Assembly (NCBI GenBank): GCA_947630585.1
Contig: CANRIE010000009.1
Coordinates: forward strand, 1-14,872
Direction of reading: 5' to 3'
Length of the DNA: 14,872 nt
Origin: an uncultured Bacilli bacterium
GTDB taxonomy: Bacteria; Bacillota_I; Bacilli_A; RF39; UBA660
A program made the position numbers and the translations under genes. Positions 1-7,135 of the stretch are shown here, piece after piece. Positions within the stretch are counted from its first letter, which is position 1. The number at the start of each line of letters is the position of its first letter. The notes below the pieces were generated by a model. That model did no database searches. It had not been told where the DNA came from and saw only the letters and a list, made by a program, of their open reading frames with translations.

Positions 1-53
1 GTAAAATTGAATCACAAATTATGTAAACTTATTTTTTTATATAATTATAGAAA

Positions 54-79
54 AAAGGGGTTTTGTCGCCACCCCCTTT
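54..79 (+). promoter_or_regulatory. Hairpin over the translation start of the first gene
   Basis: AAAGGGG (54-60) is perfectly complementary to CCCCTTT (73-79). The 12-nt loop carries the TTG start codon at 63-65. The left arm includes the only purine-rich stretch that could serve as the ribosome binding site. In RNA this would hide both signals, so it could limit initiation or respond to a ligand or protein. That it regulates anything is inference. Confidence 0.45.
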
Positions 80-467
80 AGATAATAGGGATATTTTATC
101 CCAAAGAGTAATTAAAACTGAGAAAATTGTTAAAAGACAAAATAAGTTATTCTTAGGTATTTATATTATTGTCTTAGCTTTATTACTTGGAGTTGGTATT
201 TACTTTTTTACTTTAAAAGATTTTACTAAAAATAATCAAGAAGGAATTGAATGTGAGTTAAAAGATAGAATTTATAATTTAATGCTATCTCCAGGACTTG
301 TTAAACAGTATAATAAAGAAACTAAGAAGTTTGAGCCTTATGAAAGTTATGATAATCTTTGGAAAATGTATGTTAAAGAAACCGATATAACAAATGATAA
401 TGTGATTTATGAGATAGAATTTAGTGCCGGTTATTCTTATAAAGAGGCTATGGATTCTATAATTTAG
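63..467 (+). CDS. Small single-pass membrane protein, unknown function
   Basis: 134 residues with a TTG start. An in-frame stop at 48-50 rules out a longer protein, and no ATG lies nearer than the transmembrane helix. The N-terminal 28 residues are polar and basic, with an unusual run of three prolines at 3-5. A single hydrophobic segment covers about 29-51. The C-terminal 80 residues are polar, rich in Tyr, Lys and Glu, and are predicted outside the cell if the basic N-terminus stays inside. I recognise no family. It ends 40 nt before a strong terminator, so it is separate from the VanZ operon. The start is the weak point: the first codons are locally GC-rich and fold into a hairpin. Confidence 0.6.
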   Translation: MSPPPLDNRDILSQRVIKTEKIVKRQNKLFLGIYIIVLALLLGVGIYFFTLKDFTKNNQEGIECELKDRIYNLMLSPGLVKQYNKETKKFEPYESYDNLWKMYVKETDITNDNVIYEIEFSAGYSYKEAMDSII

Positions 468-506
468 TAAAAAAGAAAATTATTAGTCAAGGTGGAATTT
501 GTAGTT

Positions 507-549
507 GAAATCTAAAAATATGAAAATAAAAGTTTTAGATTTCTTTTTT
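507..549 (+). terminator. Intrinsic terminator after the first gene
   Basis: GAAATCTAAAA (507-517) pairs perfectly with TTTTAGATTTC (533-543), an 11-bp stem with a 15-nt loop, and is followed by six T (544-549). It ends transcription of the 63-467 gene. It lies directly upstream of the -10 element of the next operon, so the next gene cannot sensibly start upstream of it. Confidence 0.8.
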
Positions 550-551
550 CA

Positions 552-560
552 TGTTATAAT
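552..560 (+). promoter_or_regulatory. Extended -10 promoter of the VanZ operon
   Basis: TGTTATAAT is a perfect extended -10 (TGn plus TATAAT). There is no good -35 at 17 bp, which is acceptable for the extended -10 class. The expected start point is near 567, giving a leader of only about 16 nt that begins with the GAAAGAGA ribosome binding site. Confidence 0.6.
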
Positions 561-582
561 TATATATAGAAAGAGATTTTAT

Positions 583-1287
583 ATGAAAAAATTAATTAAG
601 AATATTATTTTAATAATAAGTTTAGTAGTTTATTTCTATATGATAAATATTAGAAAAGTATATTTATCTGATAAATCTTATTTAAAAGTAATTATTTTAG
701 TTTTGTTAGTTTGTTTAATGTTATATATTTATGGACTTATTGAAAATAAAAATAAAGTTTATAAAAATAATTTAAATATTTATATAGTACTATATTTTAT
801 GATTTTAATAAGTGTAACTTTTTATATTGGAAGAACCAAACTAAAGTTTTACAATTGGTGGTATAGTGGCCAATATGAGCCATTTCAGATGATAATTTCA
901 GAACTTAAATATGGAACATTTGAAGAAATATCAAGAAATGTAATTGGAAATGCTATCATGTTAATACCGCTTTCTTTCTTACTAATGCTTAAAGATAAAA
1001 AATATAACAATGTTTTAAGACAATTATTAATTGTTTTACCTATAACAGGTGCAATTGAAGTATTACAAGCTTTTACCCATACAGGAGCTTTTGATATTGA
1101 TGATATTATTTTAAATTATTTTGGAACTTTAATTTTTACATTTTTAATTACAAGGTTTCATCTTATTGATAAAATTAGAAAATTATTTTATCAAGATTTT
1201 AAATTAAAAGATAATTTAAAAAATACAATGTTTTATATATCTATAAGTTTAGTAGTTATTTATATATTAGGATTATTATTGATTTAA
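583..1287 (+). CDS. VanZ-family membrane protein
   Basis: 234 residues from the ATG at 583, which follows GAAAGAGA. An in-frame TTG at 505 lies inside and before the preceding terminator and upstream of the promoter, so it is rejected. Hydrophobic segments lie at about 5-22, 35-52, 66-82, 118-136, 147-165, 174-192 and 215-234. The VanZ signature is in the second half: RNVIGNAIMLIPLSF near 118-132 and the acidic loop ELQ/D-type region IEVLQ...FDIDDIILNYFG at 158-181. VanZ itself confers low-level teicoplanin resistance; most family members are uncharacterised envelope proteins, so drug resistance should not be assumed. First gene of a five-gene operon; the next start is 9 nt beyond its stop. 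Confidence 0.85.
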   Translation: MKKLIKNIILIISLVVYFYMINIRKVYLSDKSYLKVIILVLLVCLMLYIYGLIENKNKVYKNNLNIYIVLYFMILISVTFYIGRTKLKFYNWWYSGQYEPFQMIISELKYGTFEEISRNVIGNAIMLIPLSFLLMLKDKKYNNVLRQLLIVLPITGAIEVLQAFTHTGAFDIDDIILNYFGTLIFTFLITRFHLIDKIRKLFYQDFKLKDNLKNTMFYISISLVVIYILGLLLI

Positions 1288-1296
1288 GGAGTGAAT

Positions 1297-2589
1297 ATGA
1301 AATTATTTAAAAATAAAAAATTAAAAGAAGAACCTTTAGGATATTGGGAAGAAAAATCCTATATGCTAGCTATTATTGAAAAATATGAAAAGGAAGAATT
1401 TTCCTCAGTTAGAATAATTGAAAGAATTACAAATATGGATGGAATAAATGTAAAAGGACATCATTTTAATGAAGAAGAAGGAAAATTATATGTTAATCTT
1501 GAGTATGAAAATATAGAATATGAAGTAGGAATTTATCCTAGTAATTTTAGTTTACCTAATACTTATGTTAATGAATCTTTAAATTTTTCTAAAAAAGAAT
1601 TAGAAAATATAAAACAAAGTAAAGCTGCTATAGTTGTTTTCATGAAATTCAGTAATGATGCTAAAAAGTCGTTTCATTTACAAATTAAATTAATTCTTGC
1701 AATTGTTCCAAATTTAGTTGGGTTAATTGATGAAAGTGCTGAGAGATTATTATCAGTTAAATGGGCGAGGTTGCTTGCGAGTTCCAAGATTCCTCCAAGT
1801 GCTAAAGACTTATTTAATACTCATGCTGTTTGTTCAAACAACAAAGAAGTATGGTTACATACTCATGGACTTGCAAGATGTAATACAACCGAACTTGAAA
1901 TATTACAATCAGATATTGATAATTGTGAACATCATTCTCATTTACTAAATGCTTATGCCGAATTTATAATTGATAAAAAAGGTAAATTTAATCCTCATGA
2001 AGAACCTATTTGTATTGGGGTATTAAGTAATCGAACTCCAATTATTGTTATTTGTAAATCTTGGGTTGAGGCAATAAGCCAATATGACAAATTAGAATTA
2101 GGTGGAATAGAAGACCGAAAAGAAGGCCATAATTCTAAAACTAGCCCCATCTTTTTATATAAAAATATAGAAGATAAAAAAAATAATAAATTAAGTAAAG
2201 TAACAATATTCAATGACTTATTAGCACGCGACCCTATCTATTTAGTAAGTGATGAAGAAACCTTAAGAATGAAAAAATTAGCAATTGAAAGATTTGATTA
2301 TTTAAAAAAAGGCTTTCAAAATAAAGAAAATAAAGTTATTGTTAAAATAGGTTTAAAAGTTGATGATACTAAAAAAGATTCAGGAGTTGAACATATTTGG
2401 TTTGAAATAGTAGAATTTAAAGGCGATAAATTTAAAGCTAAATTAGTTCAAGAACCATATAATATAAAAGATATAAAAATAAATGATGAAAGATGGTTTA
2501 AGAAAGAAGATATAACCGATTTTGAAATATTAACATCTAAATGTGTTATTTATCCTAGTAGTGTATATTTATTAGATGATGATGAATGA
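1297..2589 (+). CDS. DUF4026 domain protein with C-terminal DUF2314 domain
   Basis: 430 residues from ATG 1297. The GTG at 1291 overlaps the AAGGAG at 1286-1291 and is too close to be the start. The protein is soluble. The central part has the DUF4026 hallmark WLHTHGLARCNTTELEIL (about 188-205 counted from this start), with further His and Cys nearby. The C-terminal 90 residues (EHIWFEIVEFKGDKFKAKLV, then NDERWFKKEDITDFEIL) match DUF2314, a small domain with a W/F-rich beta pattern ending in an I-x-D/DF element. Neither domain has a settled biochemical function. It is translated with the VanZ gene upstream (stop-start gap 9 nt) and is followed after 40 nt by the zinc-ribbon gene. The family call rests on remembered motifs rather than an alignment. 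Confidence 0.75.
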   Translation: MKLFKNKKLKEEPLGYWEEKSYMLAIIEKYEKEEFSSVRIIERITNMDGINVKGHHFNEEEGKLYVNLEYENIEYEVGIYPSNFSLPNTYVNESLNFSKKELENIKQSKAAIVVFMKFSNDAKKSFHLQIKLILAIVPNLVGLIDESAERLLSVKWARLLASSKIPPSAKDLFNTHAVCSNNKEVWLHTHGLARCNTTELEILQSDIDNCEHHSHLLNAYAEFIIDKKGKFNPHEEPICIGVLSNRTPIIVICKSWVEAISQYDKLELGGIEDRKEGHNSKTSPIFLYKNIEDKKNNKLSKVTIFNDLLARDPIYLVSDEETLRMKKLAIERFDYLKKGFQNKENKVIVKIGLKVDDTKKDSGVEHIWFEIVEFKGDKFKAKLVQEPYNIKDIKINDERWFKKEDITDFEILTSKCVIYPSSVYLLDDDE

Positions 2590-2629
2590 AATAGATTATT
2601 AAATTAAAAAAATCAGAAAGGTAGTAAAA

Positions 2630-3670
2630 ATGAAAAGATGTTTAAAATGCAATTGCGAAATTAATGATAATAATACAAATTATTGTCCTAAATGTGGAGA
2701 GCCTATAGAGAATAAAAATAATAAAAAAGTAATTATAATTATATTTGCAGTTATTGGAATTATTCTTTTATTTAGTATAATATTAGGAATAGCAATGAGC
2801 CAATTATCAAAGCCCAAAAAGGAAATAACCTTATTAGAATTTAAAGATTATATGGAAAAAAATTCTTGTGAAGTTATAGAAAATGATGTATCAGATTTAG
2901 GCGTTACAGTACATGAGGTAAAAGAAAATGATGTTTGTAAGTATAATTTAAGTTTTATAAATGTTGATGAAAATAATCGAGAGAATATTTATAACATGTT
3001 AGTAACTGATGCTAATAATACCAAAAATATTACTGGTAGAAGAGAATCTAACAATTCTTTGATTGGTTTTTATTCATATGCAGTATATGGTGATAATTAT
3101 ATAAAAATTGTATTGAATAAAAATATGATTTTAGTAGGAAAAACTATTAGAAATAATCGAGAAAATTTAGATAAAGTTTTTGAAGATTTAGGATATGGAA
3201 GTATAGATGATTTAAAAATAATTGGTATTTTCTATTATTCTATATATTACATATTTCTTTTAGGATTAATAATAATATTATTAGTTTCGTTATGTAAATT
3301 ATTTAAAAAAATGAATATACATATTTACAAAGTTTTTATTCCTTTTTATAATTTATATATATTAGTTAAAAATATAACTAATAAAAAATGGATATCTATA
3401 TTATTATTTATTGAGTATTTAGTATTTATAACTATAATTATTTTAAATTTATTTCAAGTTTTTCAATTTCCGTTGTATTTCTTAATATTTTTACTTTTTG
3501 TAATATTATACTTTATTCTATTTATAAATATATCAATAAATTTAGCTTTATCATTTGGTAAAGAAAAAAGTTTTGCTATTTTAATGGTTTTTATGCCTTA
3601 TGTCGGAATACCTATGTTAGCTTTTGGTAATAATGAATATAAAAATAATATAAAAGAAAGGAATGATTAA
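2630..3670 (+). CDS. Zinc-ribbon membrane protein with DUF5684-like C-terminus
   Basis: 346 residues; ribosome binding site AGAAAGG at 2615-2621. Residues 4-22 form a zinc ribbon (CLKC...CPKC, Cx2C-x11-Cx2C). A transmembrane helix follows at about 33-56, then a polar domain at about 60-195 with two cysteines, expected outside the cell if the zinc ribbon is inside. The last 150 residues hold four or five hydrophobic segments. They include a FIPFYNLYILVK motif and a LALSFGKEKSFAI...GIPMLAFG motif that resemble DUF5684, a membrane domain of unknown function often fused to zinc ribbons. The stop codon is 2 nt before the next start, indicating translational coupling. A sensing or scaffold role is possible but not shown. 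Confidence 0.7.
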   Translation: MKRCLKCNCEINDNNTNYCPKCGEPIENKNNKKVIIIIFAVIGIILLFSIILGIAMSQLSKPKKEITLLEFKDYMEKNSCEVIENDVSDLGVTVHEVKENDVCKYNLSFINVDENNRENIYNMLVTDANNTKNITGRRESNNSLIGFYSYAVYGDNYIKIVLNKNMILVGKTIRNNRENLDKVFEDLGYGSIDDLKIIGIFYYSIYYIFLLGLIIILLVSLCKLFKKMNIHIYKVFIPFYNLYILVKNITNKKWISILLFIEYLVFITIIILNLFQVFQFPLYFLIFLLFVILYFILFINISINLALSFGKEKSFAILMVFMPYVGIPMLAFGNNEYKNNIKERND

Positions 3671-3672
3671 AA

Positions 3673-4239
3673 ATGAAGAAAAATATTAAAGTAACTGAGG
3701 CAATTTTTCCAATGCCTGTCTTGATGATTGCAACTTATAATGAGGATAATAGTGTTAATGTTATGAATGCTGCTTGGGGAACAATGATTGAAAGAGATAT
3801 GGTTGGACTTAATTTAAGTGAAAATCATAAAACGGTTAAAAATATTAAAGAAAGAAAGGCTTTCACAGTTAGTATAGCAGATAGTAGTCATGTTCGTGAA
3901 GCTGATTATTTTGGAATAGTATCTGGAAATAATACACCTAATAAGTTTCAGAATAGTGGATTAACTGCAACTAAATCAAGTATTATAGATGCTCCAATTA
4001 TAAATGAATTTCCAATTTGTATGGAATGTGAGTTTATTGAGTATCAAGATAATCCTTATGGAATAGGAGTTGTTGGTAAGGTTCTTAATGTAAGTGTGGA
4101 AGAGAAGGTAATGACTAATGAGAATGTTGATATTGGAAAATTAAAAGCAATCGCGTTTGACCCATATACTCATGGTTATTATGAAATAGGAAAAAGAGTA
4201 GGAAATGCTTTTCATGATGGTATGGAATTAAAGAAATAA
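3673..4239 (+). CDS. Flavin reductase-like (FMN-binding split barrel) protein
   Basis: 188 residues; AAAGGA ribosome binding site 11 nt upstream, inside the end of the previous gene. The N-terminal FPMPVLMIATYNEDNSVNVM (12-31) followed by NAAWGTM, then a T-V-K-NI-x-E-R-x-F-T-V-S-I pattern (54-68), is typical of the DIM6/NTAB flavin-reductase-like family. These proteins bind FMN and reduce flavin with NAD(P)H or act as small flavoenzymes. The C-terminal FDPYTHGYYEIGKRVGNAFHD matches the family's usual ending. Length is normal for the subgroup. It is the only recognisable enzyme in this operon of membrane proteins, and its real substrate is unknown. Confidence 0.85.
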   Translation: MKKNIKVTEAIFPMPVLMIATYNEDNSVNVMNAAWGTMIERDMVGLNLSENHKTVKNIKERKAFTVSIADSSHVREADYFGIVSGNNTPNKFQNSGLTATKSSIIDAPIINEFPICMECEFIEYQDNPYGIGVVGKVLNVSVEEKVMTNENVDIGKLKAIAFDPYTHGYYEIGKRVGNAFHDGMELKK

Positions 4240-4251
4240 AGTGAGGCTAAA

Positions 4252-4875
4252 ATGAAATATGAATTATATTCAAATATAAAAGATAAGAAAGAAAAAATAT
4301 TTGATATTCTATTTTTAGGATTTACTTTAATTAACGTTATATTTGTATTTTGTAAGTTAAAATTTCTTTTTGAAGTAACACTTGTTTTAAATTTAGTTTG
4401 TTATTTTATTGTAAAATTTGTTGTTTTAAATAAAACATATAAAAGTATAATTAAGGCTCCTATTTTATTTGATGATGAAAATAATATGTATTTAGTAGAT
4501 AATAATCCATCACTAATGGTATTTATAGTATCTGTTATTTTATTAGAAATGTTAGGAGCTTACTTAATTGTAATTATATTAAAAATTGAGGTAGATTATT
4601 TATTTAGTTTCATATTGTTTTTTCTAATATATTTTCATGTAAGTAATATTATTCGTGAAATAAAAGATAACAAATTAAAAAATGAATTTAATAATATTCA
4701 AAATTTAATAAATAATAAAAAAATAAGATTATTAAGAATTAAAAATATTAAACTAAGTAGTAATGATGTATATTGTGTAACTTATGAGAACAATAATCAA
4801 AGAGAAGTTATTTTTTCTAAGAATTATGAAAATTATTGGGAGTTAATAAATAAAATAAACCTTAGGTGTAATTAA
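4252..4875 (+). CDS. Four-helix membrane protein, unknown function
   Basis: 207 residues, 12 nt after the flavin reductase gene, with GTGAGG as ribosome binding site. Hydrophobic segments at about 17-36, 40-58, 87-110 and 115-133 make two hairpins. They are separated by a short polar loop with an acidic stretch (DDENNMYLVDNN, 74-85). The C-terminal 70 residues are basic, Asn-rich and probably cytoplasmic. I recognise no family. No terminator was found directly after it; the hairpin at 4972-5005 is the first one downstream, so it may end this operon as well as control the MATE gene. Confidence 0.65.
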   Translation: MKYELYSNIKDKKEKIFDILFLGFTLINVIFVFCKLKFLFEVTLVLNLVCYFIVKFVVLNKTYKSIIKAPILFDDENNMYLVDNNPSLMVFIVSVILLEMLGAYLIVIILKIEVDYLFSFILFFLIYFHVSNIIREIKDNKLKNEFNNIQNLINNKKIRLLRIKNIKLSSNDVYCVTYENNNQREVIFSKNYENYWELINKINLRCN

Positions 4876-4916
4876 AGAAATAGTTATAAAAATTCGAAAA
4901 AAATAAAAAAATATTC

Positions 4917-4945
4917 TTGAAAAAAAATTTAAAAAGTTATATAAT
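4917..4945 (+). promoter_or_regulatory. Sigma-A type promoter of the MATE leader
   Basis: TTGAAA (4917-4922) and TATAAT (4940-4945) are separated by exactly 17 bp. The expected start point is near 4952, which places the terminator hairpin at 4972-5005 inside the transcript. Confidence 0.75.
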
Positions 4946-4951
4946 TAACAA

Positions 4952-5005
4952 GTCTGATCCAGCATAGAATGCGTAAAAACAAGACAGTTTTTACGTTATT
5001 TTTTT
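4952..5005 (+). ncRNA. Short leader RNA / attenuator upstream of the MATE gene
   Basis: From the predicted start near 4952 the RNA would hold GTCT (4952-4955), a small hairpin GCAT-AGA-ATGC (4962-4972), and then a perfect 9-bp terminator stem whose loop reads AAGACA. GTCT could pair with AGAC in that loop (4982-4985), giving a possible pseudoknot. Default transcription would yield a roughly 55-nt RNA and little transporter. It does not match any riboswitch class I can recall. An ATG at 4969 opens a 17-codon reading frame through the terminator but has no visible ribosome binding site. Confidence 0.45.
4972..5005 (+). terminator. Intrinsic terminator in the MATE leader
   Basis: CGTAAAAAC (4972-4980) and GTTTTTACG (4987-4995) form a perfect 9-bp stem with loop AAGACA, followed by TTA and seven T (4999-5005). 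It lies between the promoter and the MATE start, so it must be bypassed for transporter expression from that promoter. It may also terminate read-through from the VanZ operon. Confidence 0.8.
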
Positions 5006-5041
5006 GTCTTAAAAGAGATTAGATAGAAAGGAATTAAAAAA

Positions 5042-7018
5042 ATGGAAAATCAAGAAAATAACAAATTTTTAGGAAGTGAGAAGATATCAAAATTACTTTT
5101 AAAGTTTTCTATACCATGTATTTTATCTTTACTTATTAGTTCTTTATATAATATAGTAGACCAGATATTTATTGGTAATAGTGAATTAGGGTATTTAGGT
5201 AATGCTGCAACAGGAGTTGTATATCCAATAACCATCATTGCTGTTGCTTTTGCTTGGTGTTTTGGAGATGGTGCAGCAGCTTACTTATCTTTATGTCAAG
5301 GAAGGGGAGATACCGAAAACTCTCATCAAGGAATTGGTAATAGTATTTTAGTTACTTTTATTATTAGTATTATCTTTTTAATATTAGGCTTTATTTTTAA
5401 AGATAATTTATTATATTTATTTGGAGCAAGTAAGGCTAGTATTAGTTTAGCAAGAGACTACTTTGTCATTATTTTAGCGGCTATTCCTATTTATATGTTA
5501 GGAAATAGCATGAATGCAGTTATTAGAGCCGATGGTTCACCAGGATTTTCAATGTTAGCAACAGCACTTGGTGCAGTAATTAATATTATTTTAGACCCAA
5601 TCTTTATTTTCCCTTTAAATATGGGAATTAAGGGAGCAGCTTATGCAACTATAATTGGACAGATAGCAACTTTAATTGTTTCAATTATTTATTATACGAG
5701 AACTAAGACATTCAAGTTAACATTAAATAGTTTTAAGATGAATTTTAAAGTATTCAAAAATATTATCAAATTAGGAGTTTCAACTTTTATAACTCAAATG
5801 AGTATAGTTATAATTTCTCTTGTTTGTAATCTTATGTTAGCAAAATATGGAGCAATGAGTAAGTATGGAGCTGATATTCCAATTGCTGTAATTGGAATTA
5901 CAATGAAAGTATTTTCAATTGTTATTAACATTATTGTGGGGGTTATTTTAGGAGCTCAACCAATTTTAGGATATAATTATGGTGCTAAAAATATTGATAG
6001 AGTTAAAGAAACATTTAAGAAAGTTGTCGTTATATCAACAATTGTTGGAGTAGTATCAACAATTATCTTTGAACTTTGTCCTAGTGTAATAATTAGTATC
6101 TTTGGTTCAAATAATGAACTTTATATGGAGTTTGCAGTTTTAACATTTAGATTATTCTTAATGTTAGTAACTTTAACTTGTTTAATTAAAATGATTTCTA
6201 TTTTCTTTCAAGCCGTTGGAGAACCTTTACAAGCTGCAATTGTATCTTTAGCAAGAGATATTGTTTTCTTTGTTCCACTTGTTATAATTTTACCTAAATA
6301 TATAGGAATTAAAGGTGTTTTAATTGCTGGACCTATTGCTGATTTACTTGGAATTATTATCACGATTATTTTAGTTTTAAAATTCTTTAAGAAGATTAAT
6401 CAATATAAGCAAATTGATAATAAAACTATTGATTATCAAAATTCTAAACAAGGAGTTATCATTACAATTTCAAGAACTCATGGTAGTCAAGGAAAAGGAA
6501 TTGGGGAGATTGTTGCTAAAAAATTAAATATTCCATATTACTATAAAGAAATGACAGCTCTTGCTGCTAAAGAAAGTGGACTTGATAAAGAATTTATATC
6601 AAATATTAATAATAGCAAAGATATCCTTCATGATTTATATTTAACAACATCACCTATTAAGTATGCAATTTTAGCTCAAGAAAAAGTAATTAAAATGATT
6701 GCTAATAAAGGCTCTTGTGTATTAGTTGGAAGAGCAGCTGATTATGTTTTAAGAGATAATAAAAATGTTATTCGAATATTTATTTATGCTCCACTTGATT
6801 ATCGAATTAAAAATATTATGGAAATGTATAATGATACTAAGGAAGATGCTAAAAAGAATATCTTAAAATCTGATAAAAACAGAGCTAGCTATTATGAAAT
6901 GGTGTCAAGTCAAACGTTTGGCAATCCTGAAAATTATGATTTATGTATCGATTCAAGTATTGGTAAAGAAAAAACTGCTGAGATAATATGTGACTATATT
7001 ACAAAAATTAAAAGATAA
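5042..7018 (+). CDS. MATE-family efflux transporter fused to a cytidylate-kinase-like domain
   Basis: 658 residues; ribosome binding site AAAGGA before the ATG. Residues 1-450 are a full-length MATE (NorM/DinF-like) transporter with about 12 membrane helices. Family-typical pieces include SIPCILSLLISSLYNIVDQIFIG-type helix 1 and NSMNAVIRADGSP (155-167). MATE proteins export cationic drugs or metabolites using H+ or Na+. After a short polar linker (about 451-470), residues 471-656 resemble the Cytidylate_kin2 family: VIITISRTHGSQGKGIGE (472-489, P-loop region), KLNIPYYYKE, LVGRAADYVLR (561-571) and a C-terminal NPENYDLCIDSS. Family proteins of normal MATE length stop near 450-460, so this is a genuine domain fusion in one frame with no internal stop. 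Whether the second domain is an active kinase is unknown; its P-loop has Gln where many kinases have Gly/Ser. Confidence 0.88.
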   Translation: MENQENNKFLGSEKISKLLLKFSIPCILSLLISSLYNIVDQIFIGNSELGYLGNAATGVVYPITIIAVAFAWCFGDGAAAYLSLCQGRGDTENSHQGIGNSILVTFIISIIFLILGFIFKDNLLYLFGASKASISLARDYFVIILAAIPIYMLGNSMNAVIRADGSPGFSMLATALGAVINIILDPIFIFPLNMGIKGAAYATIIGQIATLIVSIIYYTRTKTFKLTLNSFKMNFKVFKNIIKLGVSTFITQMSIVIISLVCNLMLAKYGAMSKYGADIPIAVIGITMKVFSIVINIIVGVILGAQPILGYNYGAKNIDRVKETFKKVVVISTIVGVVSTIIFELCPSVIISIFGSNNELYMEFAVLTFRLFLMLVTLTCLIKMISIFFQAVGEPLQAAIVSLARDIVFFVPLVIILPKYIGIKGVLIAGPIADLLGIIITIILVLKFFKKINQYKQIDNKTIDYQNSKQGVIITISRTHGSQGKGIGEIVAKKLNIPYYYKEMTALAAKESGLDKEFISNINNSKDILHDLYLTTSPIKYAILAQEKVIKMIANKGSCVLVGRAADYVLRDNKNVIRIFIYAPLDYRIKNIMEMYNDTKEDAKKNILKSDKNRASYYEMVSSQTFGNPENYDLCIDSSIGKEKTAEIICDYITKIKR

Positions 7019-7039
7019 AAATAAAAATGTTTTATGAGT

Positions 7040-7093
7040 AAAAAACGTTATAAATAAATAATAAGCAATGTATTTACTTTTTAACGTTTTTTT
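7040..7093 (+). terminator. Intrinsic terminator after the MATE gene
   Basis: AAAAACGTTA (7041-7050) pairs with TAACGTTTTT (7082-7091), and an inner TAAATA/TATTTA pair (7051-7056 with 7071-7076) extends the stem. The T run at 7087-7093 follows. Its 3' half overlaps the promoter of the next gene, the same compact terminator-promoter arrangement seen before the VanZ operon. Confidence 0.7.
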
Positions 7094-7101
7094 GTTATAA
7101 T
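7073..7101 (+). promoter_or_regulatory. Promoter of the CmpB-type gene
   Basis: TTTACT (7073-7078), a 17-bp spacer and TATAAT (7096-7101), preceded by TGT at 7093-7095, give an extended -10 promoter. The expected start point is near 7108. The spacer contains the 3' arm and T run of the preceding terminator. Confidence 0.65.
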
Positions 7102-7135
7102 TTGTTTTAATATAAAGAGTTAGGAGTTTGATGTT

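Noticed and set aside
40..45. TATAAT as -10 of the first gene
   Set aside because: No -35 at a suitable distance and no TGn before it; such hexamers are frequent in sequence this AT-rich.
505..582. 26-residue N-terminal extension of the VanZ protein from a TTG
   Set aside because: It would begin before the terminator hairpin and upstream of the extended -10, and adds an unrelated basic segment.
1727..1948. Second plus-strand frame inside the DUF4026 gene
   Set aside because: Lies wholly inside the DUF4026 frame, which carries the conserved motifs.
1995..2213. Minus-strand frame opposite the DUF4026 gene
   Set aside because: Antisense to a well-supported gene, with no family match or start signal. 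The same applies to minus-strand frames at 5050-5238, 9242-9424 and 14119-14325.
4969..5022. 17-codon frame starting in the MATE leader
   Set aside because: It has no visible ribosome binding site and runs through the terminator and T run, whose base pattern alone explains the Phe/Lys-rich peptide. Kept only as a remark in the leader entry.
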